From NCBI GenBank assembly GCA_021779095.1, contig JAJYBI010000010.1, positions 42,333 through 106,332 of the forward strand: a stretch of 64,000 bases of DNA, in the 5' to 3' direction. Below, piece after piece: positions 19,661-27,299 of this stretch. The notes below the pieces were generated by a model. That model did no database searches and was not told the DNA's origin. It was given only the letters and a program-made list of their open reading frames with translations. Within the stretch, counting starts at the first letter, position 1, and each line of letters opens with the position of its first letter. Made by a program: the position numbers and the translations under genes. Source of the DNA: Deltaproteobacteria bacterium. GTDB taxonomy: Bacteria > Desulfobacterota > Desulfuromonadia > Geobacterales > JAJYBI01.

Positions 19661-19677
19661 TTGGCACGGTTGCCGCA
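19661..19677 (+). promoter_or_regulatory. Sigma-54 (-24/-12) promoter candidate
   Basis: TTGGCACG-GTTG-CCGCA matches the -24 element completely and keeps the invariant GG and GC dinucleotides separated by 10 bases. The -12 element has CC in place of TT. The adjacent upstream gene is a sigma-54 activator, and the start codon of the next gene is about 60 bases downstream. Confidence 0.6.
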
Positions 19678-19735
19678 TAAAGCAAAATTATCAAGAATCC
19701 GATTACGCACCAAAAAGATAAAGGAGGTAGAAACC

Positions 19736-19912
19736 ATGGGAAGAATGAGAGAGAATCCGCGCTACAACGTCATCTCCATGCGGATCAGCGACGAGGAACG
19801 GGACACGCTTGAGATGATCATGCACACGACCCACAAGAGCGTCTCCGACATCATGCGCGAGGCGATGGAACTGTTCAAGACCCAGATGAACAACGGTCTG
19901 CGGGCCGCCTGA
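19736..19912 (+). CDS. Small ribbon-helix-helix-like protein
   Basis: The product is 58 aa. YNVISMRISDEERDTLEMI followed by KSVSDIMREAMELFK has the beta-strand/helix/helix pattern of Arc/MetJ/CopG-type DNA-binding proteins that dimerise and use the strand for operator contact. The Shine-Dalgarno site AAGGAGG is excellent, eight bases before the ATG. No toxin gene is adjacent, so it is not an obvious antitoxin. It is the only gene between a sigma-54-like promoter and a terminator, so it is probably a single-gene target of the neighbouring activator (inference). Confidence 0.78.
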   Translation: MGRMRENPRYNVISMRISDEERDTLEMIMHTTHKSVSDIMREAMELFKTQMNNGLRAA

Positions 19913-19935
19913 TCAGAACCGAGCACACCTGTTAC

Positions 19936-19971
19936 CGCAAAAAAAGAGGCCGCGCAAGCGGCCTTTTTTGC
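19936..19971. terminator. Bidirectional terminator between the RHH gene and cysS
   Basis: GCAAAAAAAGAGGCCGC pairs with GCGGCCTTTTTTGC across a GCAA tetraloop, with A and T runs on the two sides. Confidence 0.9.
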
Positions 19972-19993
19972 ACCCTGCATCCGGAATACCGGG

Positions 19994-21448
19994 CTATTTC
20001 ACCTTCCAGGCGGTCCCTTGCGGACCGTCCAGCAGCTCGATGTTCCTGGAGAGGAGCTCGTCCCGGATCTCGTCGCTCCGCTTGAAGTCCTTCGCCTTGC
20101 GGGCCGCGGCCCGCTCCGCCACCAGCCGCTCGATCTCCTCCACGGGGATGTCCAGCTCCCCCGCCTTGCGCTCCTTGATCCGCGCCAGGTACGCCGTCGG
20201 GACCGAGGTGAAAATCCCCATCACCCCGCCGATCTCCGCCACCCCGTCACGGGCCTGCGCCAGGAGCCGCCGGTTCGCTCCGGAGAGCGTCCCTTCCGCC
20301 GCGACCCGGTTGATGCACCGCACCAGCTCGAAGACGTTGCCGATGGCGAGCGCCGTGTTGAAGTCGTCGTCCATCGCCTCGCGGAACCGGGCGGGAAGTC
20401 CGTCCACCAGCTCCTCCAGCTCGGCGTCGCCGTCACCGTCCGCCGCACTTTCCTTCGCCAGGACCTTCTCCAGGGCGGCCAGTGCCGTGTAGATCCGGTC
20501 CAGTCCCGCCTCGGCCTCGCTGAGGTTCTGGTCGGAGAAGTCGATGGGGGAGCGGTAGTGGGCGGAGAGGAGGAAAAACCGGAGCACCTCGCTGTCGTAG
20601 CGGGCCAGCACCTCCTTGATTGTGAAAAAATTCCCCAGCGACTTGGACATTTTCTCGGCGTTGATGTTCACGAAGCCGTTGTGCATCCAGTAGCGGACGA
20701 ACGGCTTGCCGTTGGCCGCCTCCGACTGGGCGATCTCGTTCTCGTGGTGGGGGAACACCAGGTCCTTGCCCCCGCCGTGGATGTCGAAGGTCTCTCCCAG
20801 ATATTTCATGCTCATGGCGGAACACTCGATGTGCCAGCCGGGGCGCCCCTTGCCCCAGGGTGACTCCCAAAACGGCTCCCCCGGCTTCGCCTCCTTCCAG
20901 AGGGCGAAGTCCATGGGATGGCGCTTCTTCTCGTCCACGTCCACCCGGGCGCCTGCCTGCATGTCGTCCAGGTTGCGCCCGGACAGCTTGAGGTAACCGG
21001 CGTACTCCGCCACGCTGAAGTTAACGTCGCCGCCGGACTGGTAGGCGAACCCCCTGTCCACCAGCTTTTTGATGATATGGATGATCTCGGGGATATGCTC
21101 CGTCGCCTTGGGCTGGTGGGTGGGGAGCTCCAGCCGGAGCGCCTCCATGTCCCGGTCGAACTCCCGGATGAACCGCTCGGAGATGACGTCGTAGGTCACC
21201 CCTTCCCGGTTGGCGCGGTTGATGATCTTGTCGTCGATGTCCGTGTAGTTGCGGACGTAGGTCACGTCATACCCCGCGTAGCGCAGGTAGCGGTAGATGA
21301 CGTCGAACACCACGTTGGCGCGCGCATGGCCGATGTGGCAGTGGTCGTACACCGTCACCCCGCAGACGTACATCCCCACCTTGCCGGGAACGAGCGGGAC
21401 GAACTCCTCCTTGGAGCCGGTCTGGGTATTGTAGATGCGTAACGACAT
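19994..21448 (-). CDS. cysS: Cysteinyl-tRNA synthetase
   Basis: The product is 484 aa. The class I signature is visible as [12 protein letters not shown], and [10 protein letters not shown] holds the second ATP-binding motif. The zinc-site Cys/His residues ([36 protein letters not shown]) are complete. It charges tRNA-Cys in the cytoplasm. GAGGTG lies before the ATG. It stands alone, convergent with the RHH gene and divergent from the methyltransferase-like gene. Confidence 0.97.
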   Translation of the reverse strand: MSLRIYNTQTGSKEEFVPLVPGKVGMYVCGVTVYDHCHIGHARANVVFDVIYRYLRYAGYDVTYVRNYTDIDDKIINRANREGVTYDVISERFIREFDRDMEALRLELPTHQPKATEHIPEIIHIIKKLVDRGFAYQSGGDVNFSVAEYAGYLKLSGRNLDDMQAGARVDVDEKKRHPMDFALWKEAKPGEPFWESPWGKGRPGWHIECSAMSMKYLGETFDIHGGGKDLVFPHHENEIAQSEAANGKPFVRYWMHNGFVNINAEKMSKSLGNFFTIKEVLARYDSEVLRFFLLSAHYRSPIDFSDQNLSEAEAGLDRIYTALAALEKVLAKESAADGDGDAELEELVDGLPARFREAMDDDFNTALAIGNVFELVRCINRVAAEGTLSGANRRLLAQARDGVAEIGGVMGIFTSVPTAYLARIKERKAGELDIPVEEIERLVAERAAARKAKDFKRSDEIRDELLSRNIELLDGPQGTAWKVK

Positions 21449-21629
21449 GAAACACCTCGCGTTTGGCAGTCAAAAAGCGGTCAAATGTACCACGACGTCC
21501 CGGAATTGTGAAGGTTTTTCCCGTCTCGGCGGAACGGGCAGCACGAGACCGCCCCGCCTCCCGGCACCGGCGTCCTTGTCCTCCGCAGCCGGCGGTGATA
21601 CAGTTAGCGGCAGCACAGGGGGAGACACC

Positions 21630-22211
21630 GTGGATACGCTCCGCTACCTCATCGCCGTCCTGCTCGTCACCGCCATCCCGGCAGCCATCGCATTCTGGCT
21701 GCTGATTCACCCGTTCGTCCGCTTCTGGCGGCGAGCCGGGATCGGCATCGCCTACACCGCCGTCGGTGCGGTCACCAGCGTGGTCATGGCCGGCATGTTT
21801 CTCTCGCGTTCGCGGCTCCTCGCCGTCGACTGGGGGATCTGGCGGCCCGGCGCGGCCATCGGCATCGTCCTTCTGACGGTGGCGGGGGTCATGCTGCAGA
21901 AGCTCAGGAAACAGCTGAAGGTCCGGACCCTCGTCGGCATTCCGGAGCTGGAGCCGGCGGAAGGGGGAGCGCCCCTCACCGACGGCATCTACGCCCGCGT
22001 GCGCCACCCCCGCTACCTGCAGATGACGATCGCCCTAACGGGGTACGCCCTCATCGCCAACTACCCGGCGGCCTACGCGGCGCTCCTTTTCTGGTGCGGC
22101 GGTATCTACGCCGTCGTCCTCCTGGAGGAACGGGAACTCGTTGCCCGCTTCGGTGCGGCCTACACGGAGTACTGCCGGCGGGTGCCGCGCTTCGTGCCGC
22201 GGCGACGCTGA
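21630..22211 (+). CDS. Isoprenylcysteine/phospholipid methyltransferase-like membrane protein (ICMT/PEMT family)
   Basis: The product is 193 aa with about five hydrophobic segments. The C-terminal signature RVRHPRYLQM, then EERELVARFGAAYTEY and VPRFVP, is that of the ICMT/PEMT superfamily, integral enzymes that methylate lipids or cysteine carboxylates with S-adenosylmethionine. The bacterial substrate is unknown. The start is GTG at 21630 with GGGGGAG upstream; the longer open frame begins inside the cysS promoter region. ADP-ribosylglycohydrolase follows 51 bases later. Confidence 0.78.
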   Translation: MDTLRYLIAVLLVTAIPAAIAFWLLIHPFVRFWRRAGIGIAYTAVGAVTSVVMAGMFLSRSRLLAVDWGIWRPGAAIGIVLLTVAGVMLQKLRKQLKVRTLVGIPELEPAEGGAPLTDGIYARVRHPRYLQMTIALTGYALIANYPAAYAALLFWCGGIYAVVLLEERELVARFGAAYTEYCRRVPRFVPRRR

Positions 22212-22262
22212 CACACATCCCCGGACGGCGCGCCCGGGTGAACGATGCTTCAGGGAGGTTCC

Positions 22263-23057
22263 ATGCTCGGCGCCATCACCGGCGACATCATCGGCTCCAT
22301 CTACGAATTCGACCCGATCAAGACCGTGGAGTTCCCGCTGTTCGGCGACGCATGCCGCTTCACCGACGACACCGTGCTCACCGTGGCGCTGGCGGAGGCG
22401 ATCATGACGGGGGAGAACTTTGAGACGCTCATGAAGGAGTATTGCCGGCGCTACCCCGACGCGGGGTACGGCGGCCGGTTCCACGCCTGGGCCGCGGGTC
22501 AGCTGCAGGGGCCGTACCAAAGCTGGGGAAACGGCGCCGCCATGCGGATCAGCCCGGTGGGGTACGCCTTCGACACCATCGAAGGCGTCCTGGAGAAGGC
22601 CGAGGAGTACACCGTCGTCACCCACGACCACCCGGAAGGAATCAAGGGGGCCAAGGCCACGGCGGCAGCGATCTATCTCGCCCGCACCGGCGCATCCCTG
22701 GCGGAGATCCGGCGGTACCTGACCGACGTAATCGGCTACGACCTGTCCCGGTCCTGTGACGTCATCCGCGCCGACTACGCATTCGACGAGTCGTGCCAGG
22801 GAACCGTCCCCCCGGCGATCACCGCCTTCCTGGAATCGACCGGGTTCGAGGACGCCATCCGGCTCGCCGTCTCTCTCGGCGGGGACAGCGACACCCTGGC
22901 CTGCATCACCGGCGGCATCGCCGAGGCGTTCTACGGCGGGGTACCGCCCGTGATCGCCTGGCATGCCCTGGACTACCTGGACGAACCGCTCCGCCAGACC
23001 GCCATCGCCTTCACCCGGCGGTACGGCGTCACACGGCTCGATCCGGCGCGGACCTGA
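22263..23057 (+). CDS. ADP-ribosylglycohydrolase family protein
   Basis: The product is 264 aa. The dinuclear Mg site is complete: GDIIGS near the N-terminus, CRFTDDTVLT, and GGDSDTLACITGG near the C-terminus. Enzymes of this DraG/ARH fold remove ADP-ribose from arginine or other acceptors or act on ADP-ribose metabolites. No ADP-ribosyltransferase (DraT) is in the window. The ATG at 22263 follows GGGAGG, which makes it a better start than the ATG at 22245. It converges with an SDR gene only eight bases away. Confidence 0.88.
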   Translation: MLGAITGDIIGSIYEFDPIKTVEFPLFGDACRFTDDTVLTVALAEAIMTGENFETLMKEYCRRYPDAGYGGRFHAWAAGQLQGPYQSWGNGAAMRISPVGYAFDTIEGVLEKAEEYTVVTHDHPEGIKGAKATAAAIYLARTGASLAEIRRYLTDVIGYDLSRSCDVIRADYAFDESCQGTVPPAITAFLESTGFEDAIRLAVSLGGDSDTLACITGGIAEAFYGGVPPVIAWHALDYLDEPLRQTAIAFTRRYGVTRLDPART

Positions 23058-23065
23058 CCTTCACC

Positions 23066-23833
23066 TCACTCCGCACCATCGGCGCGGTGCACCGCGAACG
23101 GTCCCCACGACTGGTCGATGGACATCACCTCCAGCGTGTTGACGTTCACGTGGGGTGGCAGGCCGGTCACCCAGCCGACAATGCCGGCCACGTCCTCCGC
23201 CGTCAGCCGTTCCGTCCCCGCGTACACCTGGGCCGCCTTCTCCGCGTCCCCCCTAAACCGCACCATGGAGAACTCCGTCTCCGCCATCCCCGGCGCCAGG
23301 CAGGTCACCCGCACCCGGGTCCCCAGCAGGTCCGCCCGCAGGTTGCGGGAGAACTGCTCCACGAATGCCTTCGTCCCGCCGTACACGTTGCCGCCGGGGT
23401 AGGGCCACGCCCCCGCCGTGGAGCCGATGTTGACGATGTGACCGCGATTGCGCGCCACCATGCCGGGGAGCAGCATCCGGGTGCAGTAGGTGAGCCCCTT
23501 TACGTTCGTGTCGATCATGGTGTCCCACTCGTCCAGGTCAGCCCGGTGGGCGGGCTCCAGCCCGAGGGCGAGCCCGGCGTTGTTCACGAGGAGATCCACC
23601 TCGCGAAACCGCTCCGGCAACCCTTCCACCGCCTCCCGCACCCGCGCCCGGCTTCGCACGTCCAGCGTCACCGGATGCACCTCCGTCCGCGCCGACAACT
23701 CCTCCGCGAGCGCCAGAAGCGGCCCGGTGCGACGCGCCGCCAGCACCAGCCGGTCCCCCTGTTCCGCGAACTGCCGCGCGCATGCCGCGCCGAACCCCGA
23801 CGACGCCCCGGTGATGAATACCGTCCTCTCCAT
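23066..23833 (-). CDS. Short-chain dehydrogenase/reductase (YdfG-like)
   Basis: The product is 255 aa, a classical SDR. The N-terminus is GASSGFGAACA (NADP-binding TGxxxGxG). NNAGLALG, the catalytic Ser in NIGSTAGAWPYPGG and Tyr/Lys in YGGTK follow. The APGMAETEFS segment resembles YdfG, which reduces 3-hydroxy acids such as serine, L-allo-threonine and 3-hydroxypropionate. The purine-rich site GGAGGGGAG lies upstream of the ATG. Confidence 0.87.
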   Translation of the reverse strand: MERTVFITGASSGFGAACARQFAEQGDRLVLAARRTGPLLALAEELSARTEVHPVTLDVRSRARVREAVEGLPERFREVDLLVNNAGLALGLEPAHRADLDEWDTMIDTNVKGLTYCTRMLLPGMVARNRGHIVNIGSTAGAWPYPGGNVYGGTKAFVEQFSRNLRADLLGTRVRVTCLAPGMAETEFSMVRFRGDAEKAAQVYAGTERLTAEDVAGIVGWVTGLPPHVNVNTLEVMSIDQSWGPFAVHRADGAE

Positions 23834-23917
23834 CTCCCCTCCCTCCGCCGGACCGGGCCGGCGCCATTGCTCGATCCCAACTTTTGCATCTATCCGAAAC
23901 TTCTCACATCACAAACT

Positions 23918-24055
23918 ATTGATCACGCAACGCCGCACCAAAAGTAGGCGCTTTCAAGCGACGAACGCTACGAAATCAACCGTTACACCCCGGAGCAGAC
24001 AAAAGCCCTTTTCGGGTTATCTTCCGGTTTACGTTGCGTTCGTTGCGTGAGACGG
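23918..24055. repeat. CGCAACG/CGTTGCG element, copy B
   Basis: The left end TTGATCACGCAACGCCGCA and the right end TTCCGGTTTACGTTGCGTTC then GTTGCGTGA are inverted with respect to each other. The internal CGAAATCAA is shared with copies A and C. It lies in the 309-base divergent gap 23834-24142; the rest of the gap holds only presumed promoters. Confidence 0.75.
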
Positions 24056-24142
24056 TTCAATAGCCCCCCATCCCGCCACTGCCGGCGGTGGTATACTGGG
24101 GTCAAAGGGTCAATGATCACGCAGTCGAAAGGAGCGTTCACC

Positions 24143-25105
24143 ATGAAAGCGATTCGCGTCCACGCATTCGGTCCGCCGGAGGTGATGCGCCTGGAAGAGG
24201 TGCCCGACCCGCAGCCCGGTCCGGGCGAGGTGGTGGTCCGCCTCTCCGCCGCAGGGGTCAACCCGGTGGACACCTACATCCGCTCCGGCCTCTACCAGCC
24301 GGACCTGCCGCTCCCCTACACCCCCGGCATCGACGGTGCCGGGGTCATCACCGCCATCGGCGAGGGGGTGCACCACCGGCGGGTCGGCCAGCGGGTCTAC
24401 GTCGCCTGGTGCATCTCCGGCACCTACGCGGAGCAGGTGCTCTGCCGCGAGTTCCAGACCCATCCGCTCCCCGAGGCGATCTCCTTCGGCCAGGGAGCGG
24501 CCATCGGCGTCCCCTACGGCGCGGCCTACCGCGCCCTGTTCCAGCGGGCCCGTGCCATTCCCGGAGAGACGGTCCTGGTGCACGGCGCCAGCGGCGGGGT
24601 GGGGATCGCCGCGGTGCAGCTCGCCCGGGCTGCGGGACTCACCGTCATCGGCACCGCCGGCTCGAAGGAGGGGATGGCGCTCGTGCTCGCCCAGGGAGCC
24701 CGCCATGTCCTCAATCACCACACGGAAGGGTACCTGGACAAACTGGGGGAACTCACCTGCGGCCAGGGTCTGGACGTCATCCTGGAGATGCTCGCCAACG
24801 TGAATCTGGACAACGACCTGCTGCATCTGGGAAGGGGGGGGCGGGTCGTCGTCATCGGCAGCCGCGGCCGGGTGGAGATCGACCCGCGCTACGCCATGGG
24901 AAGGGAAGCGGCGATCCTCGGCATGTCCCTCTACAACACAACCGAACGGGAACTCATTGGCATGCACGCCGCCTTCGAGGCGGGGCTCGCCAACGGCACC
25001 CTGCGCCCGGTGGTGAGCCGCGAACTGCCCTTGGCCGATGCGGCGGCAGCGCACCACGCCGTCCTGGAGTCGAGCACCTTCGGCAAGATCGTCCTCACCC
25101 CCTGA
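24143..25105 (+). CDS. Quinone oxidoreductase (zeta-crystallin-like, MDR family)
   Basis: The product is 320 aa. The N-terminal GroES-like part (MKAIRVHAFGPPEVMRLEEV) lacks the zinc ligands of alcohol dehydrogenases. The NADP-binding motif HGASGGVGIAAVQLARAAG follows, and the C-terminus closes with FGKIVL. It is probably an NADPH-dependent quinone or enone reductase in the cytoplasm. The start is set by AAGGAGCG nine bases upstream of the ATG. It converges with the DUF2127 gene. Confidence 0.9.
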   Translation: MKAIRVHAFGPPEVMRLEEVPDPQPGPGEVVVRLSAAGVNPVDTYIRSGLYQPDLPLPYTPGIDGAGVITAIGEGVHHRRVGQRVYVAWCISGTYAEQVLCREFQTHPLPEAISFGQGAAIGVPYGAAYRALFQRARAIPGETVLVHGASGGVGIAAVQLARAAGLTVIGTAGSKEGMALVLAQGARHVLNHHTEGYLDKLGELTCGQGLDVILEMLANVNLDNDLLHLGRGGRVVVIGSRGRVEIDPRYAMGREAAILGMSLYNTTERELIGMHAAFEAGLANGTLRPVVSRELPLADAAAAHHAVLESSTFGKIVLTP

Positions 25106-25114
25106 CAACGGCCG

Positions 25115-25606
25115 CTACCGCTCGCGCCACCGGTACCAGGCAAGCCAGCCGACGACGAACAGGTTGACGGCAACGATCCCGACCTTCACCGGCGTAACGG
25201 AGCGGGCCAGTTCGTAAGCCTCCACCGGGAGGTAAATCCCCCCCGACAGGATGCCGAACCAGACGGCCCACTCCTTTTCCCGCCAGAGGCCGTACGCCTC
25301 CGTGAAACGGACTGCCGAGTAGAGAAGCGCCGCAGCCGCCAGTACCCAGAGCCGTGTATCGGTGACGCGGGACGCCGCATCGAGGAAGATGCGCGGGTAG
25401 TGCATGGCAGGGTTGATATGGAGGTGGCGAACGATATCCTCCGCCACCGCCTGGACGTCCCGGTGAATCAGCGCCAGGAGGCCCAATCCCACGAGGACGA
25501 CCACAGCCCCCTTGGCCGCCTCCAGGAGCGCCACCATGTGCACCCCCCTGACGAGCCCCCGCTCGCTCAGATGGGCCTTCCCCTTTTTTCTGCGTCGTGC
25601 CGTCAT
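25115..25606 (-). CDS. DUF2127 membrane protein
   Basis: The product is 163 aa. A basic N-terminus (TARRRKKGKA) is followed by four transmembrane segments. The pattern RGVHMVALLEAAKGAVVVL and EAYGLWREKEWAVWFGILSG is typical of DUF2127. No biochemical function is known. GGAGG precedes the ATG at 25606; the TTG/GTG-type extension to 25624 is less likely. Confidence 0.8.
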   Translation of the reverse strand: MTARRRKKGKAHLSERGLVRGVHMVALLEAAKGAVVVLVGLGLLALIHRDVQAVAEDIVRHLHINPAMHYPRIFLDAASRVTDTRLWVLAAAALLYSAVRFTEAYGLWREKEWAVWFGILSGGIYLPVEAYELARSVTPVKVGIVAVNLFVVGWLAWYRWRER

Positions 25607-25709
25607 GTCGCCTCCACCACACAAGTAGTAGCAGGGGTTGTTGCCGGTTGCAAGAACCGTTTCCCGCCGGCAGGGTCCGGCTGCACCGGGACAAATCCCG
25701 CGAGGCCGC

Positions 25710-25736
25710 TTGCAATCACGGTATTGGTGCTATAAT
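25710..25736 (+). promoter_or_regulatory. Extended -10 promoter
   Basis: TTGCAA, a 15-base spacer, then TGCTATAAT with the extended -10 TGn. The predicted start is near 25743, at a GGTAGCTACC palindrome. Confidence 0.6.
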
Positions 25737-25742
25737 GAAGTC

Positions 25743-25928
25743 AGGGTAGCTACCTGATACCACTGCAAAGGAGGAAACAGAGCATCAACACTGTACAATC
25801 CGACGCGCAGTACGAGCAGTACGAGAACCGGCTTGGCTGAAAGCCGGCATGTCCCTGGGTGACAGGGAGCAGATCACGACCGAGAAATGGAGAGACCCGC
25901 CAAGGGCAGCGCGCCTGGCGGGTCTTTC
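25743..25928 (+). other. Transcribed unit of unknown nature: ghost small ORF or structured leader of the DMT gene
   Basis: A strong Shine-Dalgarno site, AAAGGAGGAAA (25767-25777), is followed nine bases later by ATC, not a start codon. That frame reads (I)NTVQSDAQYEQYENRLG and stops at 25840. A -1 shift at that point continues as LKAGMSLGDREQITTEKWRD into the terminator. Hairpins CCGGCTT/AAGCCGG (25829-25848) and TCCCTG/CAGGGA (25852-25868) precede an intrinsic terminator at 25893-25927. Either a decayed small gene or a leader RNA of the downstream transporter is possible. The rest of the 436-base gap 25607-26042 shows nothing else. Confidence 0.45.
25893..25927 (+). terminator. Intrinsic terminator with short T run
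   Basis: AGACCCGCCA and TGGCGGGTCT form a perfect 10-bp stem with a GC-rich inner loop and only TTT after it. It lies 115 bases upstream of the DMT transporter gene. Confidence 0.6.
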
Positions 25929-26042
25929 ATGTCCGGGGAAAAGGTGCGTGCCCTGACGCTGCCGACTGTGATATATGACCGATAATAGGCATGCCGTCAT
26001 GAACCATGCCGCACCATCCCGCCGGCAGGACGGATATCCCCG

Positions 26043-26879
26043 ATGACGACAGTTCGCACAACACTCCTGACCGCAGTCACCATGGTCGCCTTCGCGGGGA
26101 ACTCCCTCCTCTGCCGGCTTGCGCTCAGAAACACCCGGATCGACGCGGCCAGCTTTACCCTCATCCGGATCGTCTCCGGAGCCGTCGCCCTCCTTCTCAT
26201 CGTGCGGCTGCGTGGAAGCGGGGAGGGGAGGGGGAACTGGCATTCGGCGCTGGCACTCTTCGCCTACGCCGCCGGCTTTTCCTTCGCCTACCTGAGCCTG
26301 CCGGCGGGAACCGGTGCGCTGCTTTTGTTCGGCGCCGTCCAGGCCACCATGATCCTGTACGGCCTCCGGTCGGGTGAGCGACTTCGGCTTCCCCAGGGGA
26401 TCGGCTTGACGGCCGCGCTTGTCGGCCTCGTCGGACTCATGCTCCCCGGGGTAGCGGCGCCTCCCTTGATCGGCTCGCTCCTCATGACCGTTGCCGGGGT
26501 CTCCTGGGGGGTTTACTCCCTGCGGGGACGGGGGAGCGGCGACCCGGCGGCGGTCACCGCGGGCAACTTCCTGCGGGCCGTGCCCTTTGTCGCCGCTCTG
26601 AGCCTCGTCCTGCTGCCGGCCGCACGGCTGGACGCAATGGGGGTCATCTACGCGATCTCTTCCGGGGCGCTGGCGTCGGGGTGCGGCTACGCCCTCTGGT
26701 ACACGGTCCTTCCCCGCCTCACCGCCACCGGCGCCGCCACGGTCCAGCTGAGCGTGCCGGTCATCGCCGCCGCGGGCGGCGTCCTCTTCCTCGCCGAACC
26801 GGTCACCCTGCGCCTCCTCGTCGCCTCCGCCGCCATCCTCGGCGGCATCGCCCTCGTCGTCACGGGGCGGGTACGGTAG
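26043..26879 (+). CDS. EamA-domain (DMT family) transporter
   Basis: The product is 278 aa with about ten helices arranged as two EamA repeats (residues roughly 5-135 and 140-275). The second repeat shows LTATGAATVQLSVPVIAAAG followed by FLAEPVTLR, typical of drug/metabolite transporters. The substrate is unknown. The Shine-Dalgarno site is weak (AGGACGG). The upstream leader includes a promoter, hairpins and a terminator, so expression could be attenuated. Confidence 0.85.
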   Translation: MTTVRTTLLTAVTMVAFAGNSLLCRLALRNTRIDAASFTLIRIVSGAVALLLIVRLRGSGEGRGNWHSALALFAYAAGFSFAYLSLPAGTGALLLFGAVQATMILYGLRSGERLRLPQGIGLTAALVGLVGLMLPGVAAPPLIGSLLMTVAGVSWGVYSLRGRGSGDPAAVTAGNFLRAVPFVAALSLVLLPAARLDAMGVIYAISSGALASGCGYALWYTVLPRLTATGAATVQLSVPVIAAAGGVLFLAEPVTLRLLVASAAILGGIALVVTGRVR

Positions 26880-26898
26880 TCATAGTCCTCAACAAAGC

Positions 26899-27028
26899 AA
26901 TCTCACGCAACGCCGAAACGAAATCAAAACGTTACTTCAAAGAATCTTTCACCGGATGGATAAAAGGCTCATTGCGTATAACCTTCCGGTTTTACGTTGC
27001 GTTCGTTGCGACGTTGCGTGATCAACGG
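26899..27028. repeat. CGCAACG/CGTTGCG element, copy C
   Basis: The left end TCTCACGCAACGCCGAAACG and the right end TTCCGGTTTTACGTTGCGTT, followed by CGTTGCGACGTTGCGTGATC and AACGG, form an imperfect terminal inverted repeat. CGAAATCAAAACGTTAC lies inside the left end. It occupies part of the 420-base gap 26880-27299. Confidence 0.75.
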
Positions 27029-27070
27029 CCGTGTTTCGTTTAATCGCTTCATTGCCTGCACAAAATAAGA

Positions 27071-27241
27071 CCTGATTAGCGTCAATCTTCCGCTAGACTT
27101 TAAAGAGTCCCCTCTCCCTCCGGGAGAGGGCTAGGGTGAGGGAAAAGGCCGATTCCCCATCTCTTAAATCTTCCCCATCCGGCCTCCGGCCACCTTCTCC
27201 CGGAGGGAGAAGGGTTTAACGGAAGATCAGCGCTAATCAGG
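27071..27241. mobile_element. MITE-like element with 22-bp terminal inverted repeats and 8-bp target duplication
   Basis: The left end CCTGATTAGCGTCAATCTTC CG (27071-27092) and the right end CGGAAGATCAGCGCTAATCA GG (27220-27241) are inverted repeats with three mismatches. Perfect direct repeats AAATAAGA flank the element (27063-27070 and 27242-27249), as expected for a transposition target duplication. Inside are the palindromes CTCTCCCTCCGGGAGAG and CCTTCTCCCGGAGGGAGAAGG. No open frame for a transposase exists, so it would need a transposase in trans. Confidence 0.8.
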
Positions 27242-27249
27242 AAATAAGA

Positions 27250-27277
27250 AAAGGGCGGTCACCCGACCGCCCTTTTC
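27250..27277. terminator. Terminator downstream of hemE
   Basis: AAAAGGGCGGTC and GACCGCCCTTTT form a perfect stem around ACCC. It is the first structure downstream of the hemE stop on the minus strand, and it also closes the gap after the DMT gene. Confidence 0.85.
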
Positions 27278-27299
27278 GTGTTTTGATTGCTACGTTTGC

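Noticed and set aside
19736..19912. RHH protein as antitoxin of a toxin-antitoxin pair
   Set aside because: No toxin-like gene follows; a terminator and the convergent cysS do.
27071..27241. Element as a CRISPR fragment or simple terminator
   Set aside because: There are no repeated spacers, and the terminal repeats with flanking octamer duplication are not features of terminators.
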